Below are positions 1 to 16,419 of a DNA stretch of 64,000 nt, piece by piece (position 1 is the first letter of the stretch; every line of letters starts with the position of its first letter). The position numbers and the translations under genes are program-made. This DNA comes from Bailinhaonella thermotolerans (GTDB lineage: Bacteria > Actinomycetota > Actinomycetes > Streptosporangiales > Streptosporangiaceae), in the NCBI RefSeq assembly GCF_003594875.1, contig NZ_QZEY01000018.1:1-64000 (forward strand), read 5' to 3'. The notes beneath the pieces were generated by a model. It saw only the letters and a list, made by a program, of their open reading frames with translations, made no database searches and was not told the DNA's origin.

Positions 1-1
1 G

Positions 2-103
2 ATGCGCGACACCGACGAGGACGTCTTCCGCGCGGCGGAGGAGCTCGGCATCGACCTGTCCCGGCGCCCCCACGAGGGCGCGATGAGTGTCGACGAGGTC
101 TGA
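2..103 (+). CDS. rpoB: RNA polymerase beta subunit, C-terminal end (partial)
   Basis: Only the last 33 codons lie in the window. They read in frame to a TGA and contain EELGIDLSRR followed by a short acidic end, SVDEV, as at the C terminus of actinobacterial RpoB. rpoC starts 18 nt downstream, which is the universal rpoB-rpoC order. The gene enters from the left edge, so nothing can be said about its rifampicin pocket or catalytic parts. Confidence 0.9.
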   Translation: MRDTDEDVFRAAEELGIDLSRRPHEGAMSVDEV

Positions 104-121
104 TTCAAAGGGGAAATGTAA

Positions 122-3997
<3,876 letters not shown>

Positions 3998-4013
3998 TCA
4001 CACGCGCCGAGGA

Positions 4014-4042
4014 GGCCCGGTCCCCGTTGCGGGGGCCGGGCC
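4014..4042 (+). terminator. rpoC terminator hairpin
   Basis: A 12-bp GC stem (one G-U pair) at 4014-4025 and 4031-4042 with a 5-nt loop begins 17 nt after the rpoC stop. There is only a short T pair after it, as is common for high-GC actinobacterial terminators. Confidence 0.7.
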
Positions 4043-4132
4043 TTCCGGCGTTTGCCCACCGTTGACCGCCGCCTGACCGCCTTTGTCCCGGTGTCCCCGG
4101 CCGCGTCCCCAAGTTCCCGCGGCCCGCCCGCG

Positions 4133-4138
4133 TAAAGT
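4133..4138 (+). promoter_or_regulatory. possible -10 element before the small membrane gene
   Basis: TAAAGT fits the TANNNT consensus and lies 48 nt before the ATG of the next gene, after the rpoC terminator. I see no convincing -35, so this is a weak candidate. Confidence 0.3.
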
Positions 4139-4186
4139 GGATCACCGCGTGACCGGCCCGCGACGGCGCAGGAGGGGGAGACGGAG

Positions 4187-4693
4187 ATGAGGGGACCCGC
4201 GGACGGCGTCCGCACGGCCGATCCGGAGACGACGGTGCGCCTCACATCGCCGCAGAGCGTCCCCCAGGCCCCGGGGGAGGTCACGGTACGGCTCGCGCCC
4301 GGCGGCCGCTGGGACGCGGCTCAGGCGGCCGGAGAGGCCACGCCACGCCGGCCGTACGAAATGGGATATTTCGGGCATTTGGGGTATGACGACATAGACA
4401 GCCGGGGATTCCCGCTGGGCCCGGAACGGGACGCGCGGCGGGCGCTCGGCTGGGCTGTGGCGGGACTGATCCTGCTGCCGACCGTGGTACCGGCGTCGGC
4501 CTGCGCCGCCAGGGCGCTCGTCAAGGCGCGGCGGGCGCGGGCCGGGCTCGTGATGGTGCCGGGCGCGACCGGACCGGCCATGGTCCGCCTGGCGACCGGA
4601 CTGGCGTCGGCGGCCCTGGGACTGTCCGCCGCGGTCGCCGCCGTCGCCGTGGCCGCGGTGGTGGTGGCCGGCGGGATCATCCGCCTGCCGTGA
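4187..4693 (+). CDS. small two-helix membrane protein of unknown function
   Basis: A 168-residue protein I do not recognise. The first 84 residues are hydrophilic and include an aromatic patch at about 57-68 (PYEMGYFGHLGY). Two hydrophobic segments follow at about 86-110 and 138-165, joined by a basic loop (KARRARAG). The ATG has an excellent ribosome binding site, GGAGGGGG, at 4171-4178, which argues that the gene is real. It sits alone between the rpoC terminator and the str-operon promoter, so it is probably transcribed by itself. The second helix is almost pure Ala/Val, so its exact limits are uncertain. Confidence 0.7.
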   Translation: MRGPADGVRTADPETTVRLTSPQSVPQAPGEVTVRLAPGGRWDAAQAAGEATPRRPYEMGYFGHLGYDDIDSRGFPLGPERDARRALGWAVAGLILLPTVVPASACAARALVKARRARAGLVMVPGATGPAMVRLATGLASAALGLSAAVAAVAVAAVVVAGGIIRLP

Positions 4694-5097
4694 ACGCGCG
4701 CCGTACGGCGTGAGCACGACGGCGGGCGGCTACACTAGGCGCTGAGATCTGCTCATGGGAATCCGGCACAGGGACCTGGCGTTCTACACAGCGACGCAAG
4801 GCGGCTCGCCCGTTCGTTTTGACCTCATGCGATGGGCTGGGTAGTCTTTCCCTTCGTGCCCATGAGTTCATGGGCTCACATGCATGCGCTTGGTGGCTGG
4901 CCGTTCCGTGTCGGCCCCGAGTGCGGTGAGACCTCTCCCTCTCGCTCCGGCCAATGGCGCCGGGCGTGGCCGCGATTAGGCGCGACACGCCCGACAGCGT
5001 GGGTCGGAGGACGAGGGGAAACCGACAGGTCAGACACCGGCAGCACCTGTCAAAAGCAACAAGAATCGATTACCGGTCAGGTACGAACGGAGACGCG
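4694..5097. other. str-operon promoter and leader region
   Basis: This 404-nt gap holds no convincing gene. It contains a CCGTACGG palindrome at 4701-4708, a possible -10 TACACT at 4731-4736, the good promoter at 4820-4848, and a leader of about 240 nt before rpsL. The leader contains an inverted repeat, GACAGGT at 5023-5029 and ACCTGTC at 5044-5050. A frame open from 4954 would add 48 residues to S12 and is rejected. Confidence 0.6.
4820..4848 (+). promoter_or_regulatory. str-operon promoter
   Basis: TTGACC (4820-4825), a 17-nt spacer and TAGTCT (4843-4848) match the housekeeping sigma consensus of actinobacteria (TTGACN, 17-18 nt, TANNNT). The next gene in the same direction is rpsL, about 250 nt away. 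Confidence 0.65.
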
Positions 5098-5472
5098 GTG
5101 CCCACGATCCAGCAGCTGGTCCGCAAGGGCCGCCAGGACAAGGTCAGTAAGACCAAGACTCCGGCGCTCAAGGGAAGCCCTCAGCGCCGCGGCGTCTGCA
5201 CGCGCGTCTACACGACCACGCCCAAGAAGCCGAACTCCGCGCTTCGCAAGGTGGCGCGTGTCCGGCTCACCAACGGCATGGAGGTGACGGCGTACATCCC
5301 CGGCGTCGGTCACAACCTCCAGGAGCACTCCATGGTGCTCGTGCGTGGCGGCCGTGTTAAGGACCTCCCCGGTGTTCGCTACAAGATCATTCGGGGTTCG
5401 CTCGACACGCAGGGTGTGCGCAACCGCAAGCAGGCGCGCAGCCGCTACGGCGCGAAGAAGGAGAAGAGCTGA
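5098..5472 (+). CDS. rpsL: 30S ribosomal protein S12
   Basis: S12 of the decoding centre, 124 residues. The GTG at 5098 gives the standard N terminus ([11 protein letters not shown]). The conserved PNSALRK loop is at 45-51. K43, K88 and P91, the classical streptomycin-resistance positions, carry the wild-type residues, so the sequence predicts a sensitive ribosome at these sites. It is first in the str operon, and rpsG starts 1 nt after its stop. Confidence 0.98.
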   Translation: MPTIQQLVRKGRQDKVSKTKTPALKGSPQRRGVCTRVYTTTPKKPNSALRKVARVRLTNGMEVTAYIPGVGHNLQEHSMVLVRGGRVKDLPGVRYKIIRGSLDTQGVRNRKQARSRYGAKKEKS

Positions 5473-5473
5473 C

Positions 5474-5944
5474 ATGCCGCGCAAGGGCCCCGCAGGCAGG
5501 CGCACTCTGGTCAGTGACCCGGTCTACAGCTCCCCGCTGGTGACCGCGCTGATCAACAAGGTCCTGCTCAACGGCAAGCGTTCGCTCGCCCAGAAGATCG
5601 TGTATGACGCTCTCGAGGGCTGCCGCGAGAAGACCGGCAACGACCCGGTGGTCACGCTCAAGCGTGCGCTGGACAACGTGAAGCCGACCCTGGAGGTCCG
5701 CAGCCGCCGCGTCGGTGGCGCGACCTACCAGGTCCCGGTCGAGGTGCGCGCCTCGCGCAGCACCACGCTGGCACTGCGCTGGCTGGTGCAGTACTCCCGC
5801 GCCCGCCGCGAGAAGACCATGACCGAGCGGCTCATGAACGAGCTGCTCGACGCCAGCAACGGCCTCGGCGCCAGCGTCAAGCGGCGCGAGGACACGCACA
5901 AGATGGCCGAGTCCAACAAGGCCTTCGCTCACTACCGCTGGTAG
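5474..5944 (+). CDS. rpsG: 30S ribosomal protein S7
   Basis: S7, the primary assembly protein of the 30S head, 156 residues. It begins [10 protein letters not shown] and ends AFAHYRW, both typical of bacterial S7. The ATG lies immediately after the rpsL TGA, so the two are translationally coupled. Longer upstream frames run through rpsL in another phase and are not used. Confidence 0.98.
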   Translation: MPRKGPAGRRTLVSDPVYSSPLVTALINKVLLNGKRSLAQKIVYDALEGCREKTGNDPVVTLKRALDNVKPTLEVRSRRVGGATYQVPVEVRASRSTTLALRWLVQYSRARREKTMTERLMNELLDASNGLGASVKRREDTHKMAESNKAFAHYRW

Positions 5945-6007
5945 AGCTCATCGGCCGCCCGGCTCACCCCGGGCGGCCGGCAACGACGACGTAGAGGACG
6001 CAAAGAA

Positions 6008-8107
<2,100 letters not shown>

Positions 8108-8116
8108 CACCATCAC

Positions 8117-8136
8117 GGGCGCCCGCGAGGGCGCCC
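8117..8136 (+). terminator. fusA-tuf intergenic hairpin
   Basis: A perfect 7-bp stem, GGGCGCC at 8117-8123 and GGCGCCC at 8130-8136, with a 6-nt loop. There is no T run. It may attenuate or process the transcript between fusA and tuf rather than end it. Confidence 0.4.
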
Positions 8137-8193
8137 ACCCCGACCAGAGCGAAGACGTAAGTCTGTAAGCGTCAGATTCTCAAGGAGAGACCA

Positions 8194-9387
<1,194 letters not shown>

Positions 9388-9399
9388 CACCCCGCGGAG

Positions 9400-9433
9400 C
9401 GGCGGTCGGGCCGACATCACGGCCCGACCGCCG
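9400..9433 (+). terminator. str-operon terminator
   Basis: A perfect 13-bp stem, CGGCGGTCGGGCC at 9400-9412 and its complement at 9421-9433, with an 8-nt loop, 12 nt after the tuf stop. No T tract follows. It marks the border between the str and S10 operons. Confidence 0.75.
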
Positions 9434-9489
9434 ACCCACGACAAGACGACGAAGCAACTGGGACGACAGCGAAGGACACCGAGGCCACC

Positions 9490-9798
9490 ATGGCGGGACA
9501 GAAAATCCGCATCCGGCTCAAGGCCTATGACCACGAGGTCATCGACAGCTCGGCACGGAAGATCGTCGAGACGGTGACGCGTACCGGCGCGCAGGTCGCA
9601 GGCCCGGTGCCGCTGCCGACCGAGAAGAACGTGTACTGCGTCATCCGCTCGCCGCACAAGTACAAGGACAGCCGCGAGCACTTCGAGATGCGCACGCACA
9701 AGCGGCTGATCGACATCATCGATCCGACGCCGAAGACGGTCGACTCGCTCATGCGCCTCGACCTGCCGGCCGGCGTCGACATCGAGATCAAGCTTTAA
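9490..9798 (+). CDS. rpsJ: 30S ribosomal protein S10
   Basis: S10 (NusE), 102 residues, a 30S head protein that also takes part in transcription antitermination. It starts [15 protein letters not shown] and ends VDIEIKL, full length. It is the first gene of the S10 operon, and rplC follows after 14 nt. I see no clear promoter in the 56 nt between the preceding terminator and the ATG; it may lie inside tuf or have a poor -35. Confidence 0.98.
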   Translation: MAGQKIRIRLKAYDHEVIDSSARKIVETVTRTGAQVAGPVPLPTEKNVYCVIRSPHKYKDSREHFEMRTHKRLIDIIDPTPKTVDSLMRLDLPAGVDIEIKL

Positions 9799-9812
9799 GG
9801 GAACGCACTGAC

Positions 9813-10475
9813 ATGGCTGCGATTACTGGGCGGAAGACCGCCGGGGTGCTCGGCGAGAAGCTCGGCATGACCCAGGTCTTCGACGAGGACAACCGGATGG
9901 TCCCGGTCACCGTCGTCAAGGCCGGTCCGTGCGTGGTGACCCGCGTTCGCACCCCCGAGGCCGACGGCTACTCCGCGGTTCAGATCGGGTACGGACAGGT
10001 CGACCCGCGCAAGGTCAACAAGCCGCTCGGCGACTACCTCCGCAAGCACGGCATCACGCCGCGGCGGTTCTTCGTCGAGCTGCGCACGGACGACGCCTCC
10101 GAGTACACCATCGGCCAGGAGATCTCCGCGGACATCTTCGAGGCCGGCTCCTACGTCGACGTGACCGGCAAGAGCAAGGGCAAGGGCACCGCGGGTGTCA
10201 TGAAGCGCCACGGCTTCCGTGGTCTCGGCGCTTCGCACGGCACCCAGCGCAAGCACCGTTCGCCCGGCTCCATCGGTGGCTGCGCCACCCCCGGCCGCGT
10301 GTTCAAGGGCCTTCGCATGGCCGGGCGGATGGGTAACGTCCGCAAGACCGTGCAGAGCCTCAAGGTCCACTCGGTCGACCTCGAGAAGGGCCTCATCCTG
10401 ATCAAGGGTGCGGTACCGGGCGCCAACGGCTCCCTGCTCCTCATCCGCACCGCCGTTAAGAAGGGGGCGAAGTAA
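9813..10475 (+). CDS. rplC: 50S ribosomal protein L3
   Basis: L3, 220 residues, an early assembly protein near the peptidyl-transferase centre. The family signature [15 protein letters not shown] and the following GSIG lie in the central extension that reaches the active site. The ATG is preceded by AAGGGAACG. rplD follows after 2 nt. Confidence 0.98.
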   Translation: MAAITGRKTAGVLGEKLGMTQVFDEDNRMVPVTVVKAGPCVVTRVRTPEADGYSAVQIGYGQVDPRKVNKPLGDYLRKHGITPRRFFVELRTDDASEYTIGQEISADIFEAGSYVDVTGKSKGKGTAGVMKRHGFRGLGASHGTQRKHRSPGSIGGCATPGRVFKGLRMAGRMGNVRKTVQSLKVHSVDLEKGLILIKGAVPGANGSLLLIRTAVKKGAK

Positions 10476-10477
10476 AG

Positions 10478-11122
10478 ATGGCAAGCATCGACGTCCTCGA
10501 CGCGGCCGGTGCGAAGACCGAGACGATCGAGCTCCCCGCCGACGTCTTCGAGGCCAAGGTCAATGTGCCGCTGATCCACCAGGTGGTCGTGGCGCAGCAG
10601 GCCGCGGCCCGGCAGGGCACCCACAAGACCAAGACCCGCGGCGAGGTCAGCGGTGGCGGCAAGAAGCCGTACCGCCAGAAGGGCACCGGTCGCGCCCGCC
10701 AGGGCTCGACCCGCGCGCCGCAGTTCGCCGGCGGTGGCACCGTGCACGGTCCCGTGCCGCGTGACTACACCCAGCGGACGCCCAAGAAGATGAAGGCCGC
10801 CGCGCTGCGCGGGGCCCTCAGCGACCGGGCCGGCCTCGGCCGGGTCCACGTGGTGACCGGGCTGGTCGAGGGCGAGACGCCCAAGACCAAGGCCGCCCTC
10901 ACCGCGCTCCGCAAGATCACCCAGGCGCGCACCGTGCTCGTGGTGGTCGACGCGGACGACGAGCTGACCTGGGTGAGCCTGCGCAACGCGCCCGAGGTCC
11001 ACCTGCTGGACGCCGGTCAGCTGAACACCTACGACGTGCTGTGCCACGAGGATGTCGTCTTCACCCGTGAGGCCTACGACCAGGTCGTCGCACGGCTGAG
11101 CAAGGAGGAGACGAGCGCGTGA
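10478..11122 (+). CDS. rplD: 50S ribosomal protein L4
   Basis: L4, 214 residues, lines the peptide exit tunnel with its extended loop. The loop is seen at about 45-95 ([24 protein letters not shown]), where macrolide-resistance changes occur in other bacteria; the sequence looks normal there. The stop overlaps the rplW GTG by 4 nt (GTGA). Confidence 0.98.
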   Translation: MASIDVLDAAGAKTETIELPADVFEAKVNVPLIHQVVVAQQAAARQGTHKTKTRGEVSGGGKKPYRQKGTGRARQGSTRAPQFAGGGTVHGPVPRDYTQRTPKKMKAAALRGALSDRAGLGRVHVVTGLVEGETPKTKAALTALRKITQARTVLVVVDADDELTWVSLRNAPEVHLLDAGQLNTYDVLCHEDVVFTREAYDQVVARLSKEETSA

Positions 11123-11421
11123 GCAGGATCGCCGACCCGCGTGACGTCATCATCAAGCCGGTGGTCTCCGAGAAGAGCTACGGCCTGATCGACGAGCACA
11201 ACAAGTACACCTTCCTGGTCCACAAGGACGCCAACAAGACCCAGATCAAGATCGCGATCGAGCAGATCTTCGGGGTCAAGGTCACCGGCGTCAACACGGT
11301 GAACCGGCAGGGCAAGCGCAAGCGCACGCGCGTTGGCTACGGCCAGCGCCCCTCCACCCGCCGCGCGATCGTGAGCCTGGCGGAGGGCGACCGGATCGAC
11401 ATCTTCGGCCCGGTCGGCTGA
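11119..11421 (+). CDS. rplW: 50S ribosomal protein L23
   Basis: L23, 100 residues, at the tunnel exit, where it docks trigger factor and SRP. It begins at a GTG overlapping the rplD stop. The C-terminal part [18 protein letters not shown] is the usual rRNA-binding region. rplB starts 24 nt further on. Confidence 0.98.
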   Translation: MSRIADPRDVIIKPVVSEKSYGLIDEHNKYTFLVHKDANKTQIKIAIEQIFGVKVTGVNTVNRQGKRKRTRVGYGQRPSTRRAIVSLAEGDRIDIFGPVG

Positions 11422-11445
11422 TCAAGTAGAGGATGAACGAAAAAG

Positions 11446-12282
11446 ATGGGCATCCGTAAGTACAAGCCGACGACCCCCGGTCGCCGCGGGTCCAGCGTCT
11501 CGGACTTCGCCGAGATCACCCGCAGCACGCCGGAGAAGTCGTTGCTCGCTCCCTTGCACAGCAAGGGCGGGCGCAACGTGCACGGTCGTGTCACGGCTCG
11601 CCACCAGGGTGGTGGCCACAAGCGCGCCTACCGGATCATCGACTTCCGGCGGCACGACAAGGACGGCATCCCGGCCAAGGTCGCTCACATCGAGTACGAC
11701 CCGAACCGCACCGCCAACATCGCGCTGCTGCACTACGCCGATGGCGAGAAGCGTTACATCATCGCTCCGACCGGCCTCAAGCAGGGCGACCGGATCGAGA
11801 ACGGACCGGGCGCGGACATCAAGCCGGGCAACTGCCTGCCGCTTCGCAACATCCCGACCGGTACCTTCATCCACGCGGTGGAGCTCCGTCCGGGCGGCGG
11901 CGCCAAGCTGGGCCGTTCGGCCGGCGCGCAGATCCAGCTCCTCGCCAAGGAGGGCCAGTACGCCACGCTGCGCATGCCCTCCGGCGAGATGCGAATGGTC
12001 GACGTGCGCTGCCGCGCCACCGTCGGCCAGGTCGGCAACGCCGAGCAGAGCAACATCAACTGGGGTAAGGCCGGCCGTATGCGGTGGAAGGGCAAGCGCC
12101 CGACCGTCCGCGGTGTCGCGATGAACCCGGTTGACCACCCGCACGGTGGTGGTGAGGGCAAGACCTCCGGCGGCCGGCACCCGGTCAACCCGAAGGGTAA
12201 GAAGGAGGGTCGCACGCGTCAGGCCAACAAGGCCAGCGACCGTCTGATCGTCCGTCGTCGGAGCAAGAGGAAGAAGCGGTAG
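11446..12282 (+). CDS. rplB: 50S ribosomal protein L2
   Basis: L2, 278 residues, needed for subunit association and peptidyl transfer. The near-invariant motif DHPHGGG is at 230-236; H231 corresponds to the histidine reported as important in E. coli L2. The C terminus is rich in Arg and Lys. Start and length agree with the family. Confidence 0.98.
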   Translation: MGIRKYKPTTPGRRGSSVSDFAEITRSTPEKSLLAPLHSKGGRNVHGRVTARHQGGGHKRAYRIIDFRRHDKDGIPAKVAHIEYDPNRTANIALLHYADGEKRYIIAPTGLKQGDRIENGPGADIKPGNCLPLRNIPTGTFIHAVELRPGGGAKLGRSAGAQIQLLAKEGQYATLRMPSGEMRMVDVRCRATVGQVGNAEQSNINWGKAGRMRWKGKRPTVRGVAMNPVDHPHGGGEGKTSGGRHPVNPKGKKEGRTRQANKASDRLIVRRRSKRKKR

Positions 12283-12293
12283 GAGCAGTCCCG

Positions 12294-12572
12294 ATGCCAC
12301 GTAGCCTTAAGAAGGGCCCGTTCGTGGACGACCACCTGATGAAGAAGGTGGACGCTCAGAACGAAAAGGGCACCAAGAACGTCATCAAGACGTGGTCACG
12401 GCGCTCCATGATCGTGCCCGACATGCTCGGTCACACGATCGCCGTCCACGATGGCCGCAAGCACGTCCCGGTGTTCATCACCGAGTCGATGATCGGCCAC
12501 AAGCTCGGGGAGTTCGCGCCGACGCGGACGTTCCGCAGCCACGTCAAGGAAGACCGCCGCAGCCGGCGATAA
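12294..12572 (+). CDS. rpsS: 30S ribosomal protein S19
   Basis: S19, 92 residues, partners S13 in the 30S head. It starts [12 protein letters not shown] and contains the family motif [14 protein letters not shown]. It lies between rplB and rplV in the standard S10-operon order. Confidence 0.98.
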   Translation: MPRSLKKGPFVDDHLMKKVDAQNEKGTKNVIKTWSRRSMIVPDMLGHTIAVHDGRKHVPVFITESMIGHKLGEFAPTRTFRSHVKEDRRSRR

Positions 12573-12601
12573 GCAAGCCGAAGAAGTCAGAGGAGAAAGC
12601 G

Positions 12602-12967
12602 ATGGAAGCCAGGGCCCAGGCGCGGTATGCCCGCGTCACGCCCCGGAAGGCCCGCCGAGTGGTGGACCTCATTCGCGGGCTGCCCGCTTCGGAGGCGCAG
12701 GCCGTGCTGCAGTTCGCTCCCCAGGCGGCGAGCGACACCGTGGGCAAGGTGCTGGCGAGTGCCATCGCCAACGCCGAGCACAACAACAAGCTCGACCGCG
12801 ACACGCTCGTTGTGAGCCGTGCCTGGGTCGACGAGGGGCCGACGCTCAAGCGGTTCCGGCCGCGCGCGCAGGGTCGTGCGTACCGGATCAACAAGCGGAC
12901 CAGCCACATCACCGTGGTCGTGGAGCCCCGGTCTGAGCAGTCCCAGCCGAAGGGGAGGACCCGATAG
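12602..12967 (+). CDS. rplV: 50S ribosomal protein L22
   Basis: L22, 121 residues, forms a hairpin in the exit tunnel. The ATG at 12602 after AGAGGAGAAAGCG gives the normal N terminus ([21 protein letters not shown]); the frame is open for 70 more codons upstream through rpsS and is not used. The stop TAG overlaps the rpsC GTG by one base. Confidence 0.97.
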   Translation: MEARAQARYARVTPRKARRVVDLIRGLPASEAQAVLQFAPQAASDTVGKVLASAIANAEHNNKLDRDTLVVSRAWVDEGPTLKRFRPRAQGRAYRINKRTSHITVVVEPRSEQSQPKGRTR

Positions 12968-13791
12968 TGGGGCAGAAGGTTAACCCGCACGGGTTCCGGC
13001 TCGGCATCACCACCGATCACAAGAGCGTGTGGTACGCCGACAAGCTGTACAAGGACTACGTCGCGGAAGACGTCAAGATCCGCCGGATGCTGCAGCGCGG
13101 CATGGAGCGGGCCGGCATCTCCAACGTGGTGATCGAGCGGACGCGTGACCGCGTGCGCGTCGACATCCACACCGCCCGGCCGGGCATCGTCATCGGCCGC
13201 CGCGGCGCGGAGGCCGACCGGATCCGCGGCGACCTGGAGAAGCTGACCGGCAAGCAGGTTCAGCTCAACATCCTTGAGGTCAAGAACCCCGAGGTCGACG
13301 CCCAGCTCGTCGCCCAGGGCGTGGCCGAGCAGCTGTCGAGCCGGGTCTCGTTCCGCCGTGCGATGCGCAAGGCGATGCAGTCCGCCATGAAGAGCGGCGC
13401 CAAGGGCATCCGTGTCCAGTGCTCCGGTCGTCTCGGCGGCGCCGAGATGTCCCGCTCGGAGTTCTACCGCGAGGGCCGCGTGCCCCTGCACACGCTCCGC
13501 GCCGACATCGACTACGGCTTCTACGAGGCCCGCACGACCTTCGGCCGCATCGGCGTGAAGGTCTGGATCTACAAGGGCGAGGCCGCCGCGACCCGCGCCG
13601 AGCGCGAGGCCGCGGGTGCCGCCGCCCGTGCGGGGCAGCGCCGTGACCGCACCGACCGCCCGCAGCGCCGTTCCGGCGGCCGCCGCGGCGAGGGCCGGGG
13701 CGCGGGGCGCGGTCCCAAGTCCGAGGCAACCGCGCAGGCATCTGCGCCCGAGTCCAGCCCGGCGGAGCAGCCGGGTGCTGAAGGGAGCTGA
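12967..13791 (+). CDS. rpsC: 30S ribosomal protein S3 with actinobacterial Arg/Gly tail
   Basis: S3, 274 residues, lines the mRNA entry channel. It has the N-terminal [13 protein letters not shown], a KH domain at about 38-107 containing the loop IGRRGAE, and the C-terminal S3 domain. After about residue 205 comes a 65-residue low-complexity tail, first Arg/Gly-rich and then Ala/Ser/Glu-rich, longer than in E. coli and usual in this phylum. The GTG overlaps the rplV stop. Confidence 0.98.
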   Translation: MGQKVNPHGFRLGITTDHKSVWYADKLYKDYVAEDVKIRRMLQRGMERAGISNVVIERTRDRVRVDIHTARPGIVIGRRGAEADRIRGDLEKLTGKQVQLNILEVKNPEVDAQLVAQGVAEQLSSRVSFRRAMRKAMQSAMKSGAKGIRVQCSGRLGGAEMSRSEFYREGRVPLHTLRADIDYGFYEARTTFGRIGVKVWIYKGEAAATRAEREAAGAAARAGQRRDRTDRPQRRSGGRRGEGRGAGRGPKSEATAQASAPESSPAEQPGAEGS

Positions 13792-13793
13792 CC

Positions 13794-14210
13794 ATGCTTA
13801 TCCCGCGCAGGGTCAAGCACCGTAAGCAGCACCGGCCCGACCGTTCCGGTGCTGCCAAGGGCGGCACGAGAGTCGTCTTCGGCGAGTTCGGCATCCAGGC
13901 GCTTGAGCACGCCTACGTGACGAACCGCCAGATCGAGGCCGCTCGTATCGCGATGACCCGCCACATCCGCCGTGGCGGAAAGGTCTGGATCAACATCTAC
14001 CCGGACCGCCCGCTCACCAAGAAGCCGGCCGAGACCCGCATGGGTTCCGGTAAGGGTTCCCCGGAGTGGTGGATCGCCAACGTGAAGCCCGGCCGCGTGA
14101 TGTTCGAGCTCTCGGGCGTCGCGGAGCCGGTCGCCCGTGAGGCGTTGCGGCGTGCGATGCACAAGCTGCCGATGAAGTGCCGGTTCGTCAAGCGTGAAGT
14201 GGAGGCGTGA
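13794..14210 (+). CDS. rplP: 50S ribosomal protein L16
   Basis: L16, 138 residues, near the A site and central protuberance. Family features are [14 protein letters not shown] at the start, the RMGSGKG motif, and KCRFVKR close to the C terminus. The stop overlaps the rpmC start (TGATG), so the pair is translationally coupled. Confidence 0.98.
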   Translation: MLIPRRVKHRKQHRPDRSGAAKGGTRVVFGEFGIQALEHAYVTNRQIEAARIAMTRHIRRGGKVWINIYPDRPLTKKPAETRMGSGKGSPEWWIANVKPGRVMFELSGVAEPVAREALRRAMHKLPMKCRFVKREVEA

Positions 14211-14446
14211 TGGCTAAGGGCCTGACCGCCGGTGAGCTGCGGGTCCAGACCGAGGACGAGCTGGTCGCCAAGCTGAAGGAAGCCAAGGAGGAGCTGTTCA
14301 ACCTCCGCTTCCAGGCCGCGACCGGTCAGCTCGAGAACCACGGGCGGCTTCGCGCCGTCCGTCGGGAGATCGCCCGCATCTACACCGTGATGCGTGAGCG
14401 CGAGCTCGGAATCGTGACCGTGGAGACGGAGTCCAGCGATGGCTGA
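14210..14446 (+). CDS. rpmC: 50S ribosomal protein L29
   Basis: L29, 78 residues, a helical-hairpin protein at the tunnel exit. I take the ATG at 14210, inside the rplP stop (TGATG), with GTGGAGG 5 nt upstream; a GTG one codon earlier is also possible. The signature [20 protein letters not shown] is present. It overlaps rpsQ by 8 nt. Confidence 0.96.
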   Translation: MAKGLTAGELRVQTEDELVAKLKEAKEELFNLRFQAATGQLENHGRLRAVRREIARIYTVMRERELGIVTVETESSDG

Positions 14447-14714
14447 CGAGAAGAACGAGAGCGCGCGGAACTACCGCAAGACCCGCGAGGGCTACGTGGT
14501 CAGCGACAAGATGGACAAGACCGTGGTCGTCCTGGTCGAGGACCGCGTGAAGCACGCGAAGTACCACAAGGTCATCCGCCGCACCAAGAAGTACAAGGCT
14601 CATGACGAGGCCAACGCCGCCGGCATCGGCGACCGTGTTCTCCTGATGGAGACCCGGCCGATGTCCGCGACCAAGCGCTGGCGCGTCGTCGAGATCCTCG
14701 AGAAGGCCAAGTAA
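14439..14714 (+). CDS. rpsQ: 30S ribosomal protein S17
   Basis: S17, 91 residues, a primary 16S rRNA binder. An actinobacterial N-terminal extension ([18 protein letters not shown]) precedes the usual core [12 protein letters not shown]. It overlaps rpmC by 8 nt. It is the last gene before a 136-nt gap with two hairpins. Confidence 0.98.
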   Translation: MADEKNESARNYRKTREGYVVSDKMDKTVVVLVEDRVKHAKYHKVIRRTKKYKAHDEANAAGIGDRVLLMETRPMSATKRWRVVEILEKAK

Positions 14715-14720
14715 CCGCGT

Positions 14721-14785
14721 CCCGCCCCACGAGGGGCGGGCCAGGTTGCGAAGCTCCACCCGCCGGGGGACGCGTCCCCCGGCGG
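14721..14785 (+). terminator. double hairpin between rpsQ and rplN
   Basis: Two perfect stems follow the rpsQ stop: an 8-bp stem (14721-14728 with 14733-14740, loop ACGA) and an 11-bp stem (14760-14770 with 14775-14785, loop CGCG). Neither has a T tract. They mark the border between the S10 and spc parts of the cluster and may act as partial terminators or processing sites. Confidence 0.55.
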
Positions 14786-14850
14786 TGAGACCAAAAGACA
14801 GTTCCGCCAGGCTCAGACACTGAGAACCGGCGTGACACACGGGAGTTGAC

Positions 14851-15219
14851 GTGATCCAGCAGGAGTCGCGACTCAAGGTCGCCGACAACACGGGTGCCAA
14901 GGAGATTCTGTGCATCCGCGTGCTCGGCGGCTCGGGTCGGCGCTACGCGGGTATCGGCGACGTCATCGTCGCGACGGTGAAGGACGCCCTTCCCGGCGCA
15001 GGCGTCAAGAAGGGTGACGTTGTCAAGGCTGTCGTGGTGCGCACCAGCAAGGAGCGCCGCCGCCCCGACGGCTCCTACATCCGCTTCGACGAGAACGCCG
15101 CCGTACTGATCAAGGACAGCGGTGACCCTCGGGGCACGCGTATCTTCGGTCCGGTCGGCCGCGAGCTGCGCGAGAAGAAGTTCATGCGCATCATCTCGCT
15201 CGCTCCGGAGGTGCTCTAA
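14851..15219 (+). CDS. rplN: 50S ribosomal protein L14
   Basis: L14, 122 residues, forms an intersubunit bridge. It begins at GTG ([17 protein letters not shown]) with GGGAG upstream, and ends in the usual [11 protein letters not shown]. rplX follows with no spacer. Confidence 0.98.
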   Translation: MIQQESRLKVADNTGAKEILCIRVLGGSGRRYAGIGDVIVATVKDALPGAGVKKGDVVKAVVVRTSKERRRPDGSYIRFDENAAVLIKDSGDPRGTRIFGPVGRELREKKFMRIISLAPEVL

Positions 15220-15522
15220 ATGCCGAAGCTGCATGTGAAGAAGGGTGACCTGGTTCAGGTCATCGCCGGCAAGGACAAGGGCGCCAAGGGCCGGGTCATC
15301 CGGGCGATCCCGCGCGAGGAGCGCGTGGTGGTCGAGGGCGTCAACATGATCACCAAGCACAGCAAGGTGACGGCCACCGGCCCCCGCGGCGCCCAGCAGG
15401 GTGGCCCGCAGAGGATGGAGGCCCCCATCCACGTGAGCAACGTCAAGAAGCTCAAGGATGAGGAGCCGAAGGACGACAAGCCCGCGAAGAAGGCCGACGA
15501 GGCTTCGGGTGAGGACAGCTAA
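15220..15522 (+). CDS. rplX: 50S ribosomal protein L24
   Basis: L24, 100 residues, an assembly initiator. The KOW motif ([18 protein letters not shown]) is at the N terminus. The last 20 residues are a charged Lys/Asp/Glu tail that the E. coli protein lacks. The stop overlaps the rplE ATG (TAATG). Confidence 0.98.
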   Translation: MPKLHVKKGDLVQVIAGKDKGAKGRVIRAIPREERVVVEGVNMITKHSKVTATGPRGAQQGGPQRMEAPIHVSNVKKLKDEEPKDDKPAKKADEASGEDS

Positions 15523-16091
15523 TGAGCACCCAGACTGAAGAGCGCACGATTCCGCGCCTCAAGCAGCGCTACCGCGAGGAGATCGCCGCGAAGCTGCGCG
15601 AGGAGTTCGGCATCCAGAACGTCATGCAGATCCCGACCGTGACCAAGGTCAAGGTCAACATGGGGGTCGGCGAGGCCGCCAGGGACGCCAAGCTCATCGA
15701 GGGCGCCATCCGCGACCTGACCCTGATCACCGGCCAGAAGCCGGCCGTCGCCCGGGCGAAGAAGTCCATCGCGCAGTTCAAGCTGCGTGAGGGCATGCCG
15801 ATCGGCGCGCACGTCACGCTCCGTGGCGACCGGATGTGGGAGTTCCTCGACCGCCTCCTGGCGCTCGCCCTCCCGCGCATCCGCGACTTCCGGGGTCTGT
15901 CGCCCAAGCAGTTCGACGGCCAGGGCAACTACACCTTCGGACTGACCGAGCAGGTCATGTTCCACGAGGTCGACCCCGACACCGTCGACAGGCAGCGCGG
16001 CATGGACATCACCGTGGTGACCACCGCGACCAACGACGACGAGGGTCGGGCGCTCCTCAAGCTGCTCGGCTTCCCCTTCAAGGACGCCTGA
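15522..16091 (+). CDS. rplE: 50S ribosomal protein L5
   Basis: L5, 189 residues, binds 5S rRNA and contacts P-site tRNA. Conserved stretches include [33 protein letters not shown] and the late FHEVDPD segment. It is coupled to rplX by a one-base overlap. Confidence 0.98.
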   Translation: MSTQTEERTIPRLKQRYREEIAAKLREEFGIQNVMQIPTVTKVKVNMGVGEAARDAKLIEGAIRDLTLITGQKPAVARAKKSIAQFKLREGMPIGAHVTLRGDRMWEFLDRLLALALPRIRDFRGLSPKQFDGQGNYTFGLTEQVMFHEVDPDTVDRQRGMDITVVTTATNDDEGRALLKLLGFPFKDA

Positions 16092-16120
16092 GCGGCTGAG
16101 AGAGAACGAGGAGACCTGAC

Positions 16121-16306
16121 GTGGCGAAGAAGTCGCTGATCGCCAAGGCGGCCCGCAAGCCGAAGTTCGCGGTGCGTGCATATACTCGATGCTCGCGCTG
16201 TGGTCGGCCCCGCGCCGTTTACCGCAAGTTCGGCCTGTGCCGCGTGTGCTTCCGTGAGATGGCGCACCGGGGCGAGCTGCCCGGCATCACGAAGTCGAGC
16301 TGGTAA
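16121..16306 (+). CDS. rpsN: 30S ribosomal protein S14, zinc-binding type Z
   Basis: The short, zinc-binding form of S14, 61 residues, with C24, C27, C40 and C43 in a CxxC-x12-CxxC ribbon. It starts at GTG after CGAGGAGACC. It is the standard spc-operon copy; a zinc-independent paralogue, if the genome has one, would lie elsewhere. Confidence 0.97.
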   Translation: MAKKSLIAKAARKPKFAVRAYTRCSRCGRPRAVYRKFGLCRVCFREMAHRGELPGITKSSW

Positions 16307-16340
16307 GCCCAGGCTTCAGCCGTACGTAATCAACCAACCC

Positions 16341-16362
16341 GGGCGCCGGGCAACCGGCGCCC
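16341..16362 (+). terminator. rpsN-rpsH hairpin with GNRA loop
   Basis: A perfect 9-bp stem (16341-16349 with 16354-16362) closed by the stable tetraloop GCAA, in a 113-nt gap inside the spc operon. No T run follows, so an RNA structural or regulatory role is as likely as termination. Confidence 0.45.
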
Positions 16363-16419
16363 ACGACCACGCCGAAGGTCCCGTACTCCGGGAAACCGCG
16401 GCGAGGAGGGCCACCGGCC

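Noticed and set aside
4954-5097. An N-terminal extension of S12 by 48 residues
   Set aside because: S12 is strongly conserved from PTIQQLVR onward, and the extension has no similarity. The GTG at 5098 is the family start.
5223-5373. Streptomycin-resistance changes in rpsL
   Set aside because: K43, K88 and P91 all carry wild-type residues.
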